Source of the DNA: Rhizobium rhizogenes | GTDB lineage: Bacteria; Pseudomonadota; Alphaproteobacteria; Rhizobiales; Rhizobiaceae | Direction of reading: 5' to 3' | DNA length: 64,000 bases | Assembly: GCF_002005205.3 (NCBI RefSeq) | Contig: NZ_CP019701.2 | Coordinates: forward strand, 1,302,001 to 1,366,000 | In this document: one piece after another, positions 1 to 8,463 of the stretch | How the letters are laid out: each line of letters opens with the position of its first letter | Numbering within the stretch: position 1 is the stretch's first letter | Translations under genes and position numbers: made by a program | Notes under the pieces: generated by a model | The model's input: the letters and a program-made list of their open reading frames with translations, nothing else | Told to the model about the DNA's origin: nothing | The model's database searches: none

Positions 1-110
1 AGGCGGTCGAAGTGGTTGCGATCTGGCTGGTCATCTATCTCTCGCTGTCCCTGCTCACGGCCGTGGTCATGAACTGGTTCAACGCGAAAATGGCCCTGGT
101 GGAGCGATAA
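1..110 (+). CDS. aapQ: AapQ, amino-acid ABC transporter permease (3' end only)
   Basis: Only the last 35 codons are in the window. The reading frame enters at the left edge and stops at 108-110. It encodes a hydrophobic helix followed by a short tail ending NAKMALVER, which is how the HisM/HisQ-type permease AapQ ends. The stop lies 3 bases before the aapM start, so the two genes are almost certainly translated together. AapQ and AapM are the two inner-membrane permeases of the rhizobial general L-amino-acid importer. The assignment rests mainly on the adjoining aapM and aapP, because little of the protein is visible. Confidence 0.8.
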   Translation, partial: AVEVVAIWLVIYLSLSLLTAVVMNWFNAKMALVER

Positions 111-113
111 TCG

Positions 114-1271
114 ATGACAACAAGCAATCACGCCTTCGTGCGACAGACCATCGAGGAAGCCCGGCCCGCACCGTCAAGCGCCGTCGGACTGGGCCATTGG
201 CTGCGCACCAAACTTTTCGCCACGCCAAAGGATACGGTCCTCACCGTCCTTGCCATCGCCCTGCTCGCCTATCTGGTGCCGCCGATCGTCAAGTGGCTCT
301 TCATCGACGCGGTATGGACCGGCAGCGATCGTATCGCCTGCCTGACCGCTTCGCAGGGCGGTGCGCTGCCGGACGGCCAGTCCGGTGCGTGCTGGGCCTT
401 CGTATCGGCCAAGCTCGGACAATTCGTCTTTGGCCGCTATCCGCTCGATGAGCGCTGGCGTCCGATCCTTGTGATGGTGGCGTTCGCCATCCTCCTGATC
501 CCGATGCTGATTCCAAAAGCGCCATTCAAGCGCCTCAACGCGCTGGCACTTTTCATCATCCTGCCTTTCATTGCGTTTTTCCTGCTCATCGGCGGCGTCT
601 TCGGTCTGCCGAAGGTGGAAACGCAGCTGTGGGGCGGCCTGATGGTGACCCTGATCCTGTCCTTCTTCGGGATCACGGTCTCCCTGCCCTTCGGCATTCT
701 TCTGGCACTCGGCCGGCGCTCCAACCTGCCGGTGATCAAGATGCTCTGCGTGCTCTTCATCGAAGTCATCAGAGGCATTCCGCTGATCACCGTCCTGTTC
801 TTCGCCAGCATCATGCTGCCGCTGTTCCTGCCCGACGGCTGGACCTTCGACAAGTTCCTGCGCGCGCTCGTCGGTGTGTCGCTCTTCTCGTCCGCCTATA
901 TGGCGGAGGTGATCCGCGGCGGCCTGCAGGCCATTCCCAAGGGACAATATGAAGGTGCCGATTCGCTCGGCCTGAACTACTGGCAGAAGACGAGACTGAT
1001 CGTGCTGCCGCAGGCGTTGAAGCTCGTCATTCCGGGCATCGTCAACACCTTCATCGGGCTGTTCAAGGACACGTCGCTAGTCTCGATCATCGGCATGTTC
1101 GACCTGCTCGGCATTGTCACACTCAACCAATCGGATGCGAACTGGGCCACGCCCGTCACCGCCATGACTGGCTATATTTTCGCAGGCTTCGTATTCTGGA
1201 TATTCTGCTTCGGCATGTCGCGTTATTCGCTGTTCATGGAACGGCACCTCGACACCGGGCATAAACGATAA
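114..1271 (+). CDS. aapM: AapM, general L-amino-acid ABC transporter permease
   Basis: This 385-residue inner-membrane permease belongs to the HisM/HisQ family and imports polar L-amino acids with AapJ, AapQ and AapP. A cytoplasmic N-terminal stretch of about 45 residues is followed by several hydrophobic segments. The EAA coupling loop, where the ATPase docks, is visible near residues 278-300 ([20 protein letters not shown]). A hydrophilic insert at about 70-110, between early membrane segments, is typical of AapM compared with short HisM proteins. The ATG start lies 3 bases after the aapQ stop, and aapP follows after 11 bases. AapJ is not in the window and is presumably upstream of aapQ. 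Confidence 0.93.
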   Translation: MTTSNHAFVRQTIEEARPAPSSAVGLGHWLRTKLFATPKDTVLTVLAIALLAYLVPPIVKWLFIDAVWTGSDRIACLTASQGGALPDGQSGACWAFVSAKLGQFVFGRYPLDERWRPILVMVAFAILLIPMLIPKAPFKRLNALALFIILPFIAFFLLIGGVFGLPKVETQLWGGLMVTLILSFFGITVSLPFGILLALGRRSNLPVIKMLCVLFIEVIRGIPLITVLFFASIMLPLFLPDGWTFDKFLRALVGVSLFSSAYMAEVIRGGLQAIPKGQYEGADSLGLNYWQKTRLIVLPQALKLVIPGIVNTFIGLFKDTSLVSIIGMFDLLGIVTLNQSDANWATPVTAMTGYIFAGFVFWIFCFGMSRYSLFMERHLDTGHKR

Positions 1272-1282
1272 GGGACGCTCAA

Positions 1283-2056
1283 ATGGCAGAAACCCAAGCA
1301 AAAAAACTGGCCGTCTCGACAACGGACGTGGCAATCGAACTCATCGGCATGAACAAGTGGTATGGCGACTTCCACGTGCTGCGCGATATCAACCTCAAGG
1401 TCATGCGCGGTGAGCGTATCGTCATTGCCGGCCCTTCCGGCTCTGGCAAATCGACCATGATCCGCTGCATCAACCGGCTGGAAGAGCACCAGTCCGGCAC
1501 CATCAATGTCGATGGCATCGAACTCACCAACGATCTGAAAAAGATCGATGAGGTGCGTCGTGAAGTCGGCATGGTGTTCCAGCACTTCAACCTCTTCCCG
1601 CATCTGACGATCCTCGAAAATTGCACGCTGGCGCCGATCTGGGTTCGCAAGATGCCGAAGAAGGAAGCCGAAGAAGTGGCGATGCACTATCTGAAGCGCG
1701 TCAAGATTCCCGAGCAGGCGAACAAGTATCCCGGCCAGCTCTCCGGCGGCCAGCAGCAGCGCGTGGCGATTGCCCGCTCGCTCTGCATGAAGCCGAAGAT
1801 CATGCTGTTCGACGAGCCGACCTCGGCGCTCGACCCGGAAATGGTGAAAGAAGTGCTCGACACCATGGTCAGCCTCGCCGAAGACGGTATGACCATGCTG
1901 TGCGTCACCCACGAAATGGGCTTCGCCCGCCAAGTGGCAAACCGCGTCATCTTCATGGACCAGGGCCAGATCGTCGAACAGAACTCGCCCGCCGAATTCT
2001 TTGACAATCCGCAGCACGAGCGCACTCGGCTGTTCCTCAGCCAGATTCTGCACTGA
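1283..2056 (+). CDS. aapP: AapP, amino-acid ABC transporter ATPase
   Basis: This 257-residue ATPase powers the Aap importer. The full ABC set is present: Walker [10 protein letters not shown] near residue 50, Q-loop in MVFQHFNLF, signature [15 protein letters not shown], Walker [14 protein letters not shown] and the H-loop in CVTHEMGFA. It matches the GlnQ/HisP group in length and motifs. It is the last gene of the operon, because a strong intrinsic terminator follows 28 bases after the stop. In rhizobia this transporter also influences amino-acid efflux and symbiotic nitrogen exchange. That is family knowledge and is not visible here. Confidence 0.95.
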   Translation: MAETQAKKLAVSTTDVAIELIGMNKWYGDFHVLRDINLKVMRGERIVIAGPSGSGKSTMIRCINRLEEHQSGTINVDGIELTNDLKKIDEVRREVGMVFQHFNLFPHLTILENCTLAPIWVRKMPKKEAEEVAMHYLKRVKIPEQANKYPGQLSGGQQQRVAIARSLCMKPKIMLFDEPTSALDPEMVKEVLDTMVSLAEDGMTMLCVTHEMGFARQVANRVIFMDQGQIVEQNSPAEFFDNPQHERTRLFLSQILH

Positions 2057-2083
2057 GACCTTTACCATCGAAGCATCATCCAG

Positions 2084-2107
2084 CGGGGCCGTTTCGGCCC
2101 CGTTTTT
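2084..2107 (+). terminator. Intrinsic terminator of the aap operon
   Basis: An 8-bp GC-rich stem (arms 2084-2091 and 2095-2102, loop TTT) is followed by a run of five T on the plus strand, 28 bases after the aapP stop. Confidence 0.85.
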
Positions 2108-2140
2108 CATTGGTAACGGCCAGCCCATCCCTGCATTCAG

Positions 2141-2225
2141 CGTCATCCCCGGGCTTGACCCAAGGACCTGAACACATCACCAAAATCAATCGGCGGCAGA
2201 TACCCGGGAAAAGCCGGGGATGACG
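2141..2225. repeat. Palindromic intergenic repeat, CGTCAT...ATGACG type (copy 1)
   Basis: The element begins CGTCATCCCCGGGCTT and ends with nearly the exact reverse complement, AAGCCGGGGATGACG, about 55 bases later. The outer arms can therefore fold into one long stem with a single-base difference. Two further elements with the same CGTCAT/TGACG ends but different inner palindromes lie at 32724-32838 and 44597-44682. They resemble the short mosaic repeats known from rhizobial genomes. No gene lies inside the element. Confidence 0.7.
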
Positions 2226-2458
2226 CCGGAGCATCTGGCGAAGCTCACCATTGATCTGATGACGGCGCATTCCGCTCGCATCCAGAGCTGCCTTGAGTGA
2301 ATCGCAGCCCCTTCCAGATTGGTATCCCACATCGTTCTCCACACGCGAAAAGCGCTGGAACTACGAATGCAGCAACCATTTAACCATTTGTTACGAAACG
2401 GAAATCCTTGTTTTGCAGGGGCTTTGGCCGCCCATGTCATTTTTTTGTCAAATCATGC
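2226..2458. other. Gene-free spacer upstream of the first tRNA-Glu
   Basis: No open reading frame with a ribosome-binding site or recognisable product is visible on either strand. The stretch becomes AT-richer towards the tRNA promoter at 2469. Confidence 0.5.
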
Positions 2459-2468
2459 ATTTTTCCGC

Positions 2469-2497
2469 TTGCGGAGCAACCGGAGCCTGACTATAAG
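2469..2497 (+). promoter_or_regulatory. Promoter of tRNA-Glu copy 1
   Basis: A -35 hexamer TTGCGG (2469-2474) and a -10 hexamer TATAAG (2492-2497) are separated by exactly 17 bases and end 21 bases before the tRNA. The element is copied with the downstream tRNA. Confidence 0.7.
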
Positions 2498-2518
2498 GGC
2501 GCCACACCACAAGCGCAC

Positions 2519-2593
2519 GCGCCCTTCGTCTATCGGTTAGGACGTCAGATTTTCATTCTGAAAAGAGGGGTTCGACTCCCCTAGGGCGTGCCA
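2519..2593 (+). tRNA. tRNA-Glu (anticodon UUC), copy 1
   Basis: The cloverleaf is complete. The acceptor stem is GCGCCCT paired with AGGGCGT (one G-U pair at the first position). A GTCT/GGAC D stem, a TCAGA/TCTGA anticodon stem with loop TTTTCAT (anticodon TTC), a five-pair T stem around TTCGACT and an encoded CCA end are all present. The second identical gene starts 525 bases downstream. Confidence 0.96.
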
Positions 2594-2598
2594 CTTGC

Positions 2599-2983
2599 CT
2601 TCGTGTTCTCCCCCTCGAAAAATACAAAACTGCCGCGCAGATCGCGAACTCGTCTCGCGTGATCAACGCGCCGGAACCGATTCCGGGTCGGCACGTTAGA
2701 GTGCTGTCCCCCCGATGGAGGGCAAGCCGGATGAGGCGCCAGCGGGCAAATCGACCGGCTTGCCTTTCCCTCCCAGCCCTTCCAAGGCCTCCGCTCATTC
2801 CTGCTGGCAGCAGATGCCAGCTAAGGGTTGGAAAAACACGCCACGGCCCTCGCACGGCACATGATGACGTTACTGTCGGGCAGCGATAGAGCCGCCATTT
2901 CAAGGCCTTGGCCAGTCTCGGCGCAGTTTTCCACAGCCTCTTCGGTTTCGGCAAAAAAACTCGTCGTGAAGCGAAAAAAATCA
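2599..2983. other. Spacer between the two tRNA-Glu genes
   Basis: This 385-bp stretch separates the two copies. I see no convincing gene: reading frames on both strands lack a ribosome-binding site, and some read through the tRNA. A spaced inverted repeat (GGCAAGCCGG near 2722 and CCGGCTTGCC near 2757) is the only structure that stands out. Confidence 0.5.
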
Positions 2984-2993
2984 ATTTTTCCGC

Positions 2994-3022
2994 TTGCGGA
3001 GCAACCGGAGCCTGACTATAAG
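2994..3022 (+). promoter_or_regulatory. Promoter of tRNA-Glu copy 2
   Basis: TTGCGG (2994-2999) and TATAAG (3017-3022) are 17 bases apart, exactly as in copy 1. The second tRNA should therefore be transcribed independently. Confidence 0.7.
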
Positions 3023-3043
3023 GGCGCCACACCACAAGCGCAC

Positions 3044-3118
3044 GCGCCCTTCGTCTATCGGTTAGGACGTCAGATTTTCATTCTGAAAAGAGGGGTTCGA
3101 CTCCCCTAGGGCGTGCCA
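3044..3118 (+). tRNA. tRNA-Glu (anticodon UUC), copy 2
   Basis: The sequence is identical to the gene at 2519-2593, with anticodon TTC in loop TTTTCAT, all stems intact and CCA encoded. There is no sign of decay, so both copies are likely functional. Confidence 0.96.
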
Positions 3119-3247
3119 CTTGCTTCCCCTTGAAAATCAGCACTCTATATGCAGAACTTCACGTAACGCGTGAGTATTCGGACGCTTGCTGTTTGCAACG
3201 CGCGGTTTGCCCCGCTCCCGAAAAATCCCGACAGTTCCGCCGCCCCG

Positions 3248-5056
3248 TCAGGGTGCGAAGGCCGCATCCAGAACGCGCAGCTGCACACGCCTCTGGCCCT
3301 GCCAGAGATCGGCGCCCACAGTGCCTGCAACGTGAATGTTCCTGCCGCGCGCATTCAGGAGCATCTGCCCCAGAGGCGCTTCGGCGGCGCGAAAGGCGAT
3401 GCCATCCAGCCGCGAGCCATCCATGGCCTCAAGCGTAATCTTGACGTGGGATGTGCCCACGAGCCTCACATCGCGCAGGCGATGTGAGGGCACGGCGAAG
3501 ATCGGTTGCGAGTGACCCGATCCATAAGGACCGGCCTGCTCCAGCTGGTCGACAAGCTGCAATGTCGCGCCCGAGGCGCCGATGGCGCCGTCGATCTTCA
3601 GTACGCTGCTTTCCACCAGCTCGTTCACGGTCTTTGCCGCCGCGTCCTCGAAGAAAGTCCTGAGCTTGCCGAGATTGGCCCGCTCCACCGTCAGGCCGGC
3701 CGCCATGGCGTGACCGCCCCCCTTGACCAGCAACCCGGCCTCAACGGCGGCGCGCACCATACGCCCCATATCGAAACCGGTGATCGAACGGCCCGAGCCG
3801 GTGCCCTTGCCGGAGGGATCGAAGGCAATGGCGAAGGCGGGACGACGGAAGCGATCCTTCAGACGCGAAGCAAGCAGACCGACAATGCCGGGATGCCAGT
3901 TTTCGCGCGCAGTCACGATGACGCCCGCCCCGGAGCCGTCACCATATTCGAACAGCGCCTCCGCCTCCGCTTCCGCCAGCATGGCGGCTTCCATCGCCTG
4001 CCGCTCGCGGTTCAGCTCATCCAGCCGCTCGGCGATGACCTCCGCCTGTGAGGCGTCATCGATCGTCAGGAGACGGCTGCCAAGCGCGGCATCGCCGATG
4101 CGGCCGCCGGCATTGATGCGGGGGCCGATCAGGAAACCGAAATGATAGGGTGTGACAGGCCCGCCCAGCCCCGCCTTCTTGAACAGGGCGGCAAGCCCGG
4201 CATTGTTCATGTGGCGCGCGGCGATAAGCCCCTTCACCACATAGGCGCGGTTGAGCCCCTTCAGCGGCACCACATCGCATACGGTGGCAAGCGCGACGAT
4301 ATCGAGAAGCGACAGGAGATCGAGCGTGAAAGCCTGCCTGTGCCGCCTGTCCTTCAATATGCGCAGCGTGGCGACCAGCACGAGGAACACCACGCCGGCG
4401 GCGCAGAGATGCCCCTGCCCCGACAGATCGTCCTCACGGTTGGGATTGACCAGCGCCACGGCGGGCGGCAGCTCCGTGCCGACCTGATGGTGGTCGATCA
4501 CCACCACATCCGTTCCCGCATCCCTGGCGGCCTGCAGCGATTCATGGCTGGTGGAGCCGCAATCGACCGTCACGATCAGCGTCGCGCCATTGGCGGCAAG
4601 CTGCTGCATCGCTGCCGGATTCGGGCCGTAGCCTTCGAAAATGCGGTCGGGAATATAGATTTGCGGCGTCAGCCCGAAATGCGCGAGAAAACGAAACATC
4701 AGCGCGGAGGAGGCAGCACCGTCGACATCGTAATCGCCGAAGATCGCCACCTTCTCACCCGTCTCGACCGCGCGCACCAGCCGCTCGGCGGCCTTCTCGC
4801 AATCGGTCAGCATATGCGGGTCGGGCATCAGCGAGCGGATGGTCGGATCAAGGAACGCCAGGGCGTCATCGACACCCACGCCGCGCCCGGCAAGCACCCG
4901 CGCGATCAGTTCAGGAATGGCGTGGATCTGGGACATGGCCAGCGCACGGTTCTGTCCGGCCTGATCCAGCCGCGACACCCAGCGCTGTTCTGTCGCCGAC
5001 CGCTCCACGCTCAGAAACGCGCGGGCCACGGCATCGGCCGGCTCCATCATTGCCAT
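3248..5056 (-). CDS. recJ: Single-stranded-DNA-specific exonuclease RecJ
   Basis: RecJ is a 5'-3' single-strand DNA exonuclease used in recombination (RecF pathway), mismatch repair and base-excision repair. This 602-residue protein shows the DHH phosphoesterase motifs: IFGDYDVDGAASS near residue 103 (motif I) and VIDHHQVG near 165 (the DHH motif). A DHHA1 region follows at about 350-450, with GGHAMAAGL near 445, and an OB-like C-terminal domain completes it. The length fits the family. It lies about 100 bases downstream of a small membrane-protein gene on the same strand. The ATG at 5056 gives the usual N-terminal extension seen in alphaproteobacterial RecJ. Confidence 0.95.
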   Translation of the reverse strand: MAMMEPADAVARAFLSVERSATEQRWVSRLDQAGQNRALAMSQIHAIPELIARVLAGRGVGVDDALAFLDPTIRSLMPDPHMLTDCEKAAERLVRAVETGEKVAIFGDYDVDGAASSALMFRFLAHFGLTPQIYIPDRIFEGYGPNPAAMQQLAANGATLIVTVDCGSTSHESLQAARDAGTDVVVIDHHQVGTELPPAVALVNPNREDDLSGQGHLCAAGVVFLVLVATLRILKDRRHRQAFTLDLLSLLDIVALATVCDVVPLKGLNRAYVVKGLIAARHMNNAGLAALFKKAGLGGPVTPYHFGFLIGPRINAGGRIGDAALGSRLLTIDDASQAEVIAERLDELNRERQAMEAAMLAEAEAEALFEYGDGSGAGVIVTARENWHPGIVGLLASRLKDRFRRPAFAIAFDPSGKGTGSGRSITGFDMGRMVRAAVEAGLLVKGGGHAMAAGLTVERANLGKLRTFFEDAAAKTVNELVESSVLKIDGAIGASGATLQLVDQLEQAGPYGSGHSQPIFAVPSHRLRDVRLVGTSHVKITLEAMDGSRLDGIAFRAAEAPLGQMLLNARGRNIHVAGTVGADLWQGQRRVQLRVLDAAFAP

Positions 5057-5158
5057 CCTGTCCCTTCATCCTGTCATGCGCGCATATCCGCGCCTCATAG
5101 TTAGAACGGGCTAAATGGCGATGCGGTGTTTTTCAAGCAAAAACGCTTGTCCCGGCTG

Positions 5159-5383
5159 TCACACCGTAAAAATCGAGAAAAACGGGCTGACGATCGAGAC
5201 CGCGCCGACCAGCAGCAATAACGAGAAGACAGCGAGCGAACACCAGTTGCGCTCATGCTCGGCCATGTCGAATTCCATGCTGCGAATATTGTCGTTGGCA
5301 TTATGCGGCCGCACCCGATGATGGGTGACCGGAACGCCGGCGCGCTTGTTGTCCTTGAACAGGATGATCGATGTCACGGCCAC
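5159..5383 (-). CDS. Small single-pass membrane protein of unknown function
   Basis: This 74-residue product has a basic, polar N-terminal half (residues 1-45) and one hydrophobic helix close to the C-terminus (about 49-68). It therefore looks like a tail-anchored inner-membrane protein. No catalytic motif is visible and I do not recognise the family. It lies between the hom terminator and recJ on the same strand, so it may be cotranscribed with recJ. The regular codon use and the positive-then-hydrophobic layout argue that it is a real gene. Its short length keeps confidence moderate. Confidence 0.6.
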   Translation of the reverse strand: MAVTSIILFKDNKRAGVPVTHHRVRPHNANDNIRSMEFDMAEHERNWCSLAVFSLLLLVGAVSIVSPFFSIFTV

Positions 5384-5506
5384 GCCTCCCTCGCTTGGTG
5401 AACAGGATTAACCATAGTGCCGAATCGCCTTGTTTTCCAGCGGTTCGAATGCGGCGTCCTCAAATTTTATGGCCACCGGAAGGCCGGTGCGATGCACACG
5501 GCCGGC

Positions 5507-5540
5507 AACAAAAAACCGCGCCTCCTTCGGGAAGCGCGGC
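5507..5540 (-). terminator. Intrinsic terminator of hom
   Basis: An imperfect 10-pair stem (5516-5525 with 5530-5539, loop TTCG, one mismatch) is followed on the minus strand by at least six T. It lies about 30 bases beyond the hom stop. Confidence 0.8.
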
Positions 5541-5569
5541 TCTCGATGCCATCAAGATATCGATGCGTC

Positions 5570-6880
5570 TCAGGTCCGCTCGATGCGGATGACCTGCGGT
5601 TCGCTGACGAGATATTTCTCGTTCTTGATCGCCTTCACGGCCTTGCGGATCGCATCTTCCATCGTCGCATGGGTAACGAGAATGATGGTCTGCGGCGCGC
5701 CTTCCACATGCACGCGCTGGCGCTGCACGATGGATTCCAGCGAGATGTTATTGTCAGCCATGCGGCTGGCGATGGAAGCAAAGACGCCAGCCTGATCCTT
5801 CACCGTCAGGCGGATGAAATAACCGCCCTCATGGCTCTTCATCTTGGCGCGACGATAGTCCGTCAGCGATTTCGCCGGACGGCCGAGCACAGGCACCTGC
5901 TGGGCGCCGGGACGGCTCTTGGCGATATCGGCGATGTCACCCAGCACGGCGGACGCGGTGGCGTTGCCGCCGGCACCCGGACCAACCATCAGCAATTCGC
6001 CGAGAATATCGGATTCGATCGCCACCGCATTGGTCACGCCATCGACCTGCGCGATGACGGAATCGAGCGGCACCATGGTTGGATGCACCCGCTGTTCGAT
6101 ACCGGATTCAGTCACCTGCGCCACGCCGAGAAGCTTGATACGATAACCGAGTTCGGCGGCCGCCTGAATATCCTCGCTCGAAATATTGGTGATGCCTTCG
6201 AGATAGATGTCATCGGCCGAAATCTTGTTGCCGAAGGCAAGCGTCGTCAGAATGGCGAGCTTGTGAGCGGTGTCGTTGCCCTCGATATCGAAAGCCGGAT
6301 CGGCTTCGGCGTAACCCAGCCGCTGTGCTTCCTTCAGACAGGCCTCGAAGGACAACCCTTCCTTCTCCATCTTGGTGAGGATGTAGTTGCAGGTGCCGTT
6401 CATGATGCCGTAGATGCGCGACACATGGTTGCCGGTCAAGGATTCACGCAGCGCCTTGATGACGGGAATACCGCCGGCTACCGCCGCTTCGAAGTTGAGA
6501 AGCGCGCCCTTGTCTTCAGCAATGGTCGCCAGTTCCACGCCGTGCTTGGCCAGCAGCGCCTTGTTGGCTGTCACCACATGGAGACCGCGTGCAAGTGCGG
6601 CCCGCACTGCATTTTCAGCCTGGCCGGAAGCGCCACCGACCAGTTCGACGAACACGTCGATATCGGCTTCGCTCGCCAGCTGTTCCGGCGTGTCGAACCA
6701 GGTAATACCCTTGAGATCGATGCCGCGGTCACGCGAACGGTCGCGCGCGCTCACCGCAATAATCTCAATCGCGCGTCCGCAGGTAATCGCAAGTTCGTTG
6801 CTTCTCTGCTGGAGGATGCGCACGAGCGAAGCGCCGACAGTGCCGAGCCCCGCTATGCCGATTCTCAATGAATCTGCCAT
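5570..6880 (-). CDS. hom: Homoserine dehydrogenase
   Basis: This enzyme reduces aspartate semialdehyde to homoserine with NAD(P)H, feeding threonine and methionine synthesis. The 436-residue protein has an N-terminal Rossmann fold (GIAGLGTVGASLV, residues 7-19), the central catalytic domain and a C-terminal ACT domain beginning near GGYFIRLTVKDQAG (about residue 350), which usually senses threonine. I chose the ATG at 6880, not an upstream in-frame codon, because the product then starts MADSLRIGIAGLG as in homologues and AGGAA stands about 8 bases ahead. It lies 61 bases downstream of alaC on the same strand and is probably in the same transcript. Confidence 0.95.
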   Translation of the reverse strand: MADSLRIGIAGLGTVGASLVRILQQRSNELAITCGRAIEIIAVSARDRSRDRGIDLKGITWFDTPEQLASEADIDVFVELVGGASGQAENAVRAALARGLHVVTANKALLAKHGVELATIAEDKGALLNFEAAVAGGIPVIKALRESLTGNHVSRIYGIMNGTCNYILTKMEKEGLSFEACLKEAQRLGYAEADPAFDIEGNDTAHKLAILTTLAFGNKISADDIYLEGITNISSEDIQAAAELGYRIKLLGVAQVTESGIEQRVHPTMVPLDSVIAQVDGVTNAVAIESDILGELLMVGPGAGGNATASAVLGDIADIAKSRPGAQQVPVLGRPAKSLTDYRRAKMKSHEGGYFIRLTVKDQAGVFASIASRMADNNISLESIVQRQRVHVEGAPQTIILVTHATMEDAIRKAVKAIKNEKYLVSEPQVIRIERT

Positions 6881-6941
6881 GGGTATGTTCCTGATTTGCT
6901 GGTGATGGTGGCGGCCGAGGCCCGGCCGCCTTCGGTTGCCC

Positions 6942-8162
6942 TTATCTGTGGGCGTTAAGCGAAACGACATTGTGCATCGTTTCGTCTGCGCTCGACAGGA
7001 AACGCTTCAGATTGCGCGCTGCCTGACGAATTCGATGCTCGTTTTCCACGAGCGCGAGACGGACGTAATCATCGCCCATCTCGCCAAAGCCGATGCCGGG
7101 AGCAACGGCGATATCGGCCTTCTCGACCAGAAGCTTGGAGAATTCCAGGCTGCCGAGATGGCGGAATTTTTCCGGGATCTTCGCCCAGGCGAACATCGTC
7201 GCCGCCGGCGGCGGAACCTCGAAACCGGCCTTGCCGAAGGTGTCGACCATGACATCGCGGCGGCGGCGATAGACATTGCGCACTTCGGCGATGTCGGAAC
7301 CGTCACCGTTCAGCGCATGGGTCGCCGCAACCTGGATCGGCGTGAAGGCACCGTAATCGAGATAGGACTTCACGCGCGTCAGCGCCGCGATCAGCCGCTC
7401 GTTGCCGACGGCAAAGCCCATGCGCCAGCCGGGCATGGAGAAGGTCTTCGACATGGAGGTGAACTCCACCGCAACGTCAATTGCGCCGGGAACCTCCAGA
7501 ACCGAAGGCGGCGGATTGTTTTCGTCGAAATAGATTTCCGAATAGGCAAGGTCGGAAAGCACGATGATCTCGTGCTTCTTCGCAAAGGCGATGACGTCCT
7601 TGTAGAAATCCAGCGAGGCCACATGCGCCGTCGGGTTCGACGGGTAGTTGATGATCAGCGCCAGCGGTTTGGGAATGGAGTGGCGCACCGCGCGCTCCAA
7701 GGGCCCGAAGAAGCTCTCATCCGGCTCGACATTCATCGAGCGGATAACGCCGCCCGCCATCAGGAAGCCGAAGGCATGGATCGGATAGGTCGGGTTCGGA
7801 CACAGGATCACGTCACCAGGTGCCGTGATGGCCTGCGCCATATTGGCGAAGCCTTCCTTGGAGCCGAGCGTGGCGACGACCTGGGTATCGGGGTTCAGCT
7901 TCACGCCGAAACGGCGCGCATAATAGGCGGCCTGCGCGCGGCGAAGGCCGGGAATGCCCTTGGACGAGGAATAACGATGGGTGCGCGGGTCCTGAACGAC
8001 TTCGCAAAGCTTGTCGACGATCGCCTTGGGGGTCGGAAGGTCGGGATTGCCCATGCCGAGATCGATGATATCGGCCCCGGCCGCTCGCGCGCTCGCTTTC
8101 AAACGGTTGACCTGTTCGAAGACGTATTGCGGCAGACGCCGGACCTTGTGAAACTCTTCCAT
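6942..8162 (-). CDS. alaC: AlaC-like pyridoxal-phosphate aminotransferase
   Basis: This 406-residue class I/II aminotransferase has the fold and motifs of Escherichia coli AlaC, the glutamate-pyruvate (alanine) transaminase. These include DLGMGNPDLPTP near the N-terminus, GSKEGFANM, a PLP lysine in SMSKTFSMPGWRMG and the C-terminal arginine region DDYVRLALVEN. Start candidates lie at 8201, 8174 and 8162. The last gives MEEFHKVRRLP, matches homologues and has AGGA five bases ahead, so I chose it. The exact substrate cannot be read from the sequence; LL-diaminopimelate aminotransferase relatives are similar. Its position immediately upstream of hom suggests coupling of amino-acid pathways. Confidence 0.88.
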   Translation of the reverse strand: MEEFHKVRRLPQYVFEQVNRLKASARAAGADIIDLGMGNPDLPTPKAIVDKLCEVVQDPRTHRYSSSKGIPGLRRAQAAYYARRFGVKLNPDTQVVATLGSKEGFANMAQAITAPGDVILCPNPTYPIHAFGFLMAGGVIRSMNVEPDESFFGPLERAVRHSIPKPLALIINYPSNPTAHVASLDFYKDVIAFAKKHEIIVLSDLAYSEIYFDENNPPPSVLEVPGAIDVAVEFTSMSKTFSMPGWRMGFAVGNERLIAALTRVKSYLDYGAFTPIQVAATHALNGDGSDIAEVRNVYRRRRDVMVDTFGKAGFEVPPPAATMFAWAKIPEKFRHLGSLEFSKLLVEKADIAVAPGIGFGEMGDDYVRLALVENEHRIRQAARNLKRFLSSADETMHNVVSLNAHR

Positions 8163-8463
8163 CACTTTCCTCATGGGAATGGACCGGTTCTGCCGGCCCA
8201 TAACGAAGGTTCGTTTTTTGTTTTTAAACGCCGCCGACACGAACCGATCCGGCAGGCGTTATTCATTGTAGCGCAAAGCACGGGAAAACCTACAAGGCTT
8301 TTCTCGGCCCACACGCCATCGCGATCATCCGCCTGTGCTTCGGCACAGCCTTTTCGGCCCCTTTGGCAAGGCGGATCGCGCAATAGGATCAAGGAACTTG
8401 CATAACGCCAGATTCTTGGAAAATGCAAGGCAAGCCATGCTCAAGAACGGCCATTCCTGTCGT
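8163..8463. other. Gene-free spacer between alaC and the nucleoside hydrolase gene
   Basis: The roughly 300 bases contain no reading frame with a ribosome-binding site that I can support. The part adjacent to alaC (8163-8260) presumably holds its promoter, but no clear hexamer pair stands out. Confidence 0.4.

Larger units (their letters stand above)
2459..2598 (+). repeat. 140-bp direct repeat carrying a tRNA-Glu gene and its promoter (copy 1)
   Basis: The sequence from 2459 to 2598 recurs without any difference that I can see at 2984-3123, a spacing of exactly 525 bases. The repeat includes a promoter, a leader, the whole tRNA-Glu gene and five bases after the CCA. The sequences diverge immediately outside these limits. 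Confidence 0.93.
2984..3123 (+). repeat. 140-bp direct repeat carrying a tRNA-Glu gene and its promoter (copy 2)
   Basis: This is the second copy of the repeat at 2459-2598, with identical promoter, leader and tRNA. It probably arose by tandem duplication or unequal recombination, with the 385-bp spacer retained between the copies. Confidence 0.93.

Noticed and set aside
2553..3035. Minus-strand reading frame covering the tRNA-Glu spacer
   Set aside because: It reads through part of the tRNA repeat and has no ribosome-binding site or product of known type; the region is better explained by the duplication.
6881..6970. 30-residue N-terminal extension of homoserine dehydrogenase
   Set aside because: The extension is rich in R, H and Q, has no homologue pattern, and the ATG at 6880 has a good ribosome-binding site.
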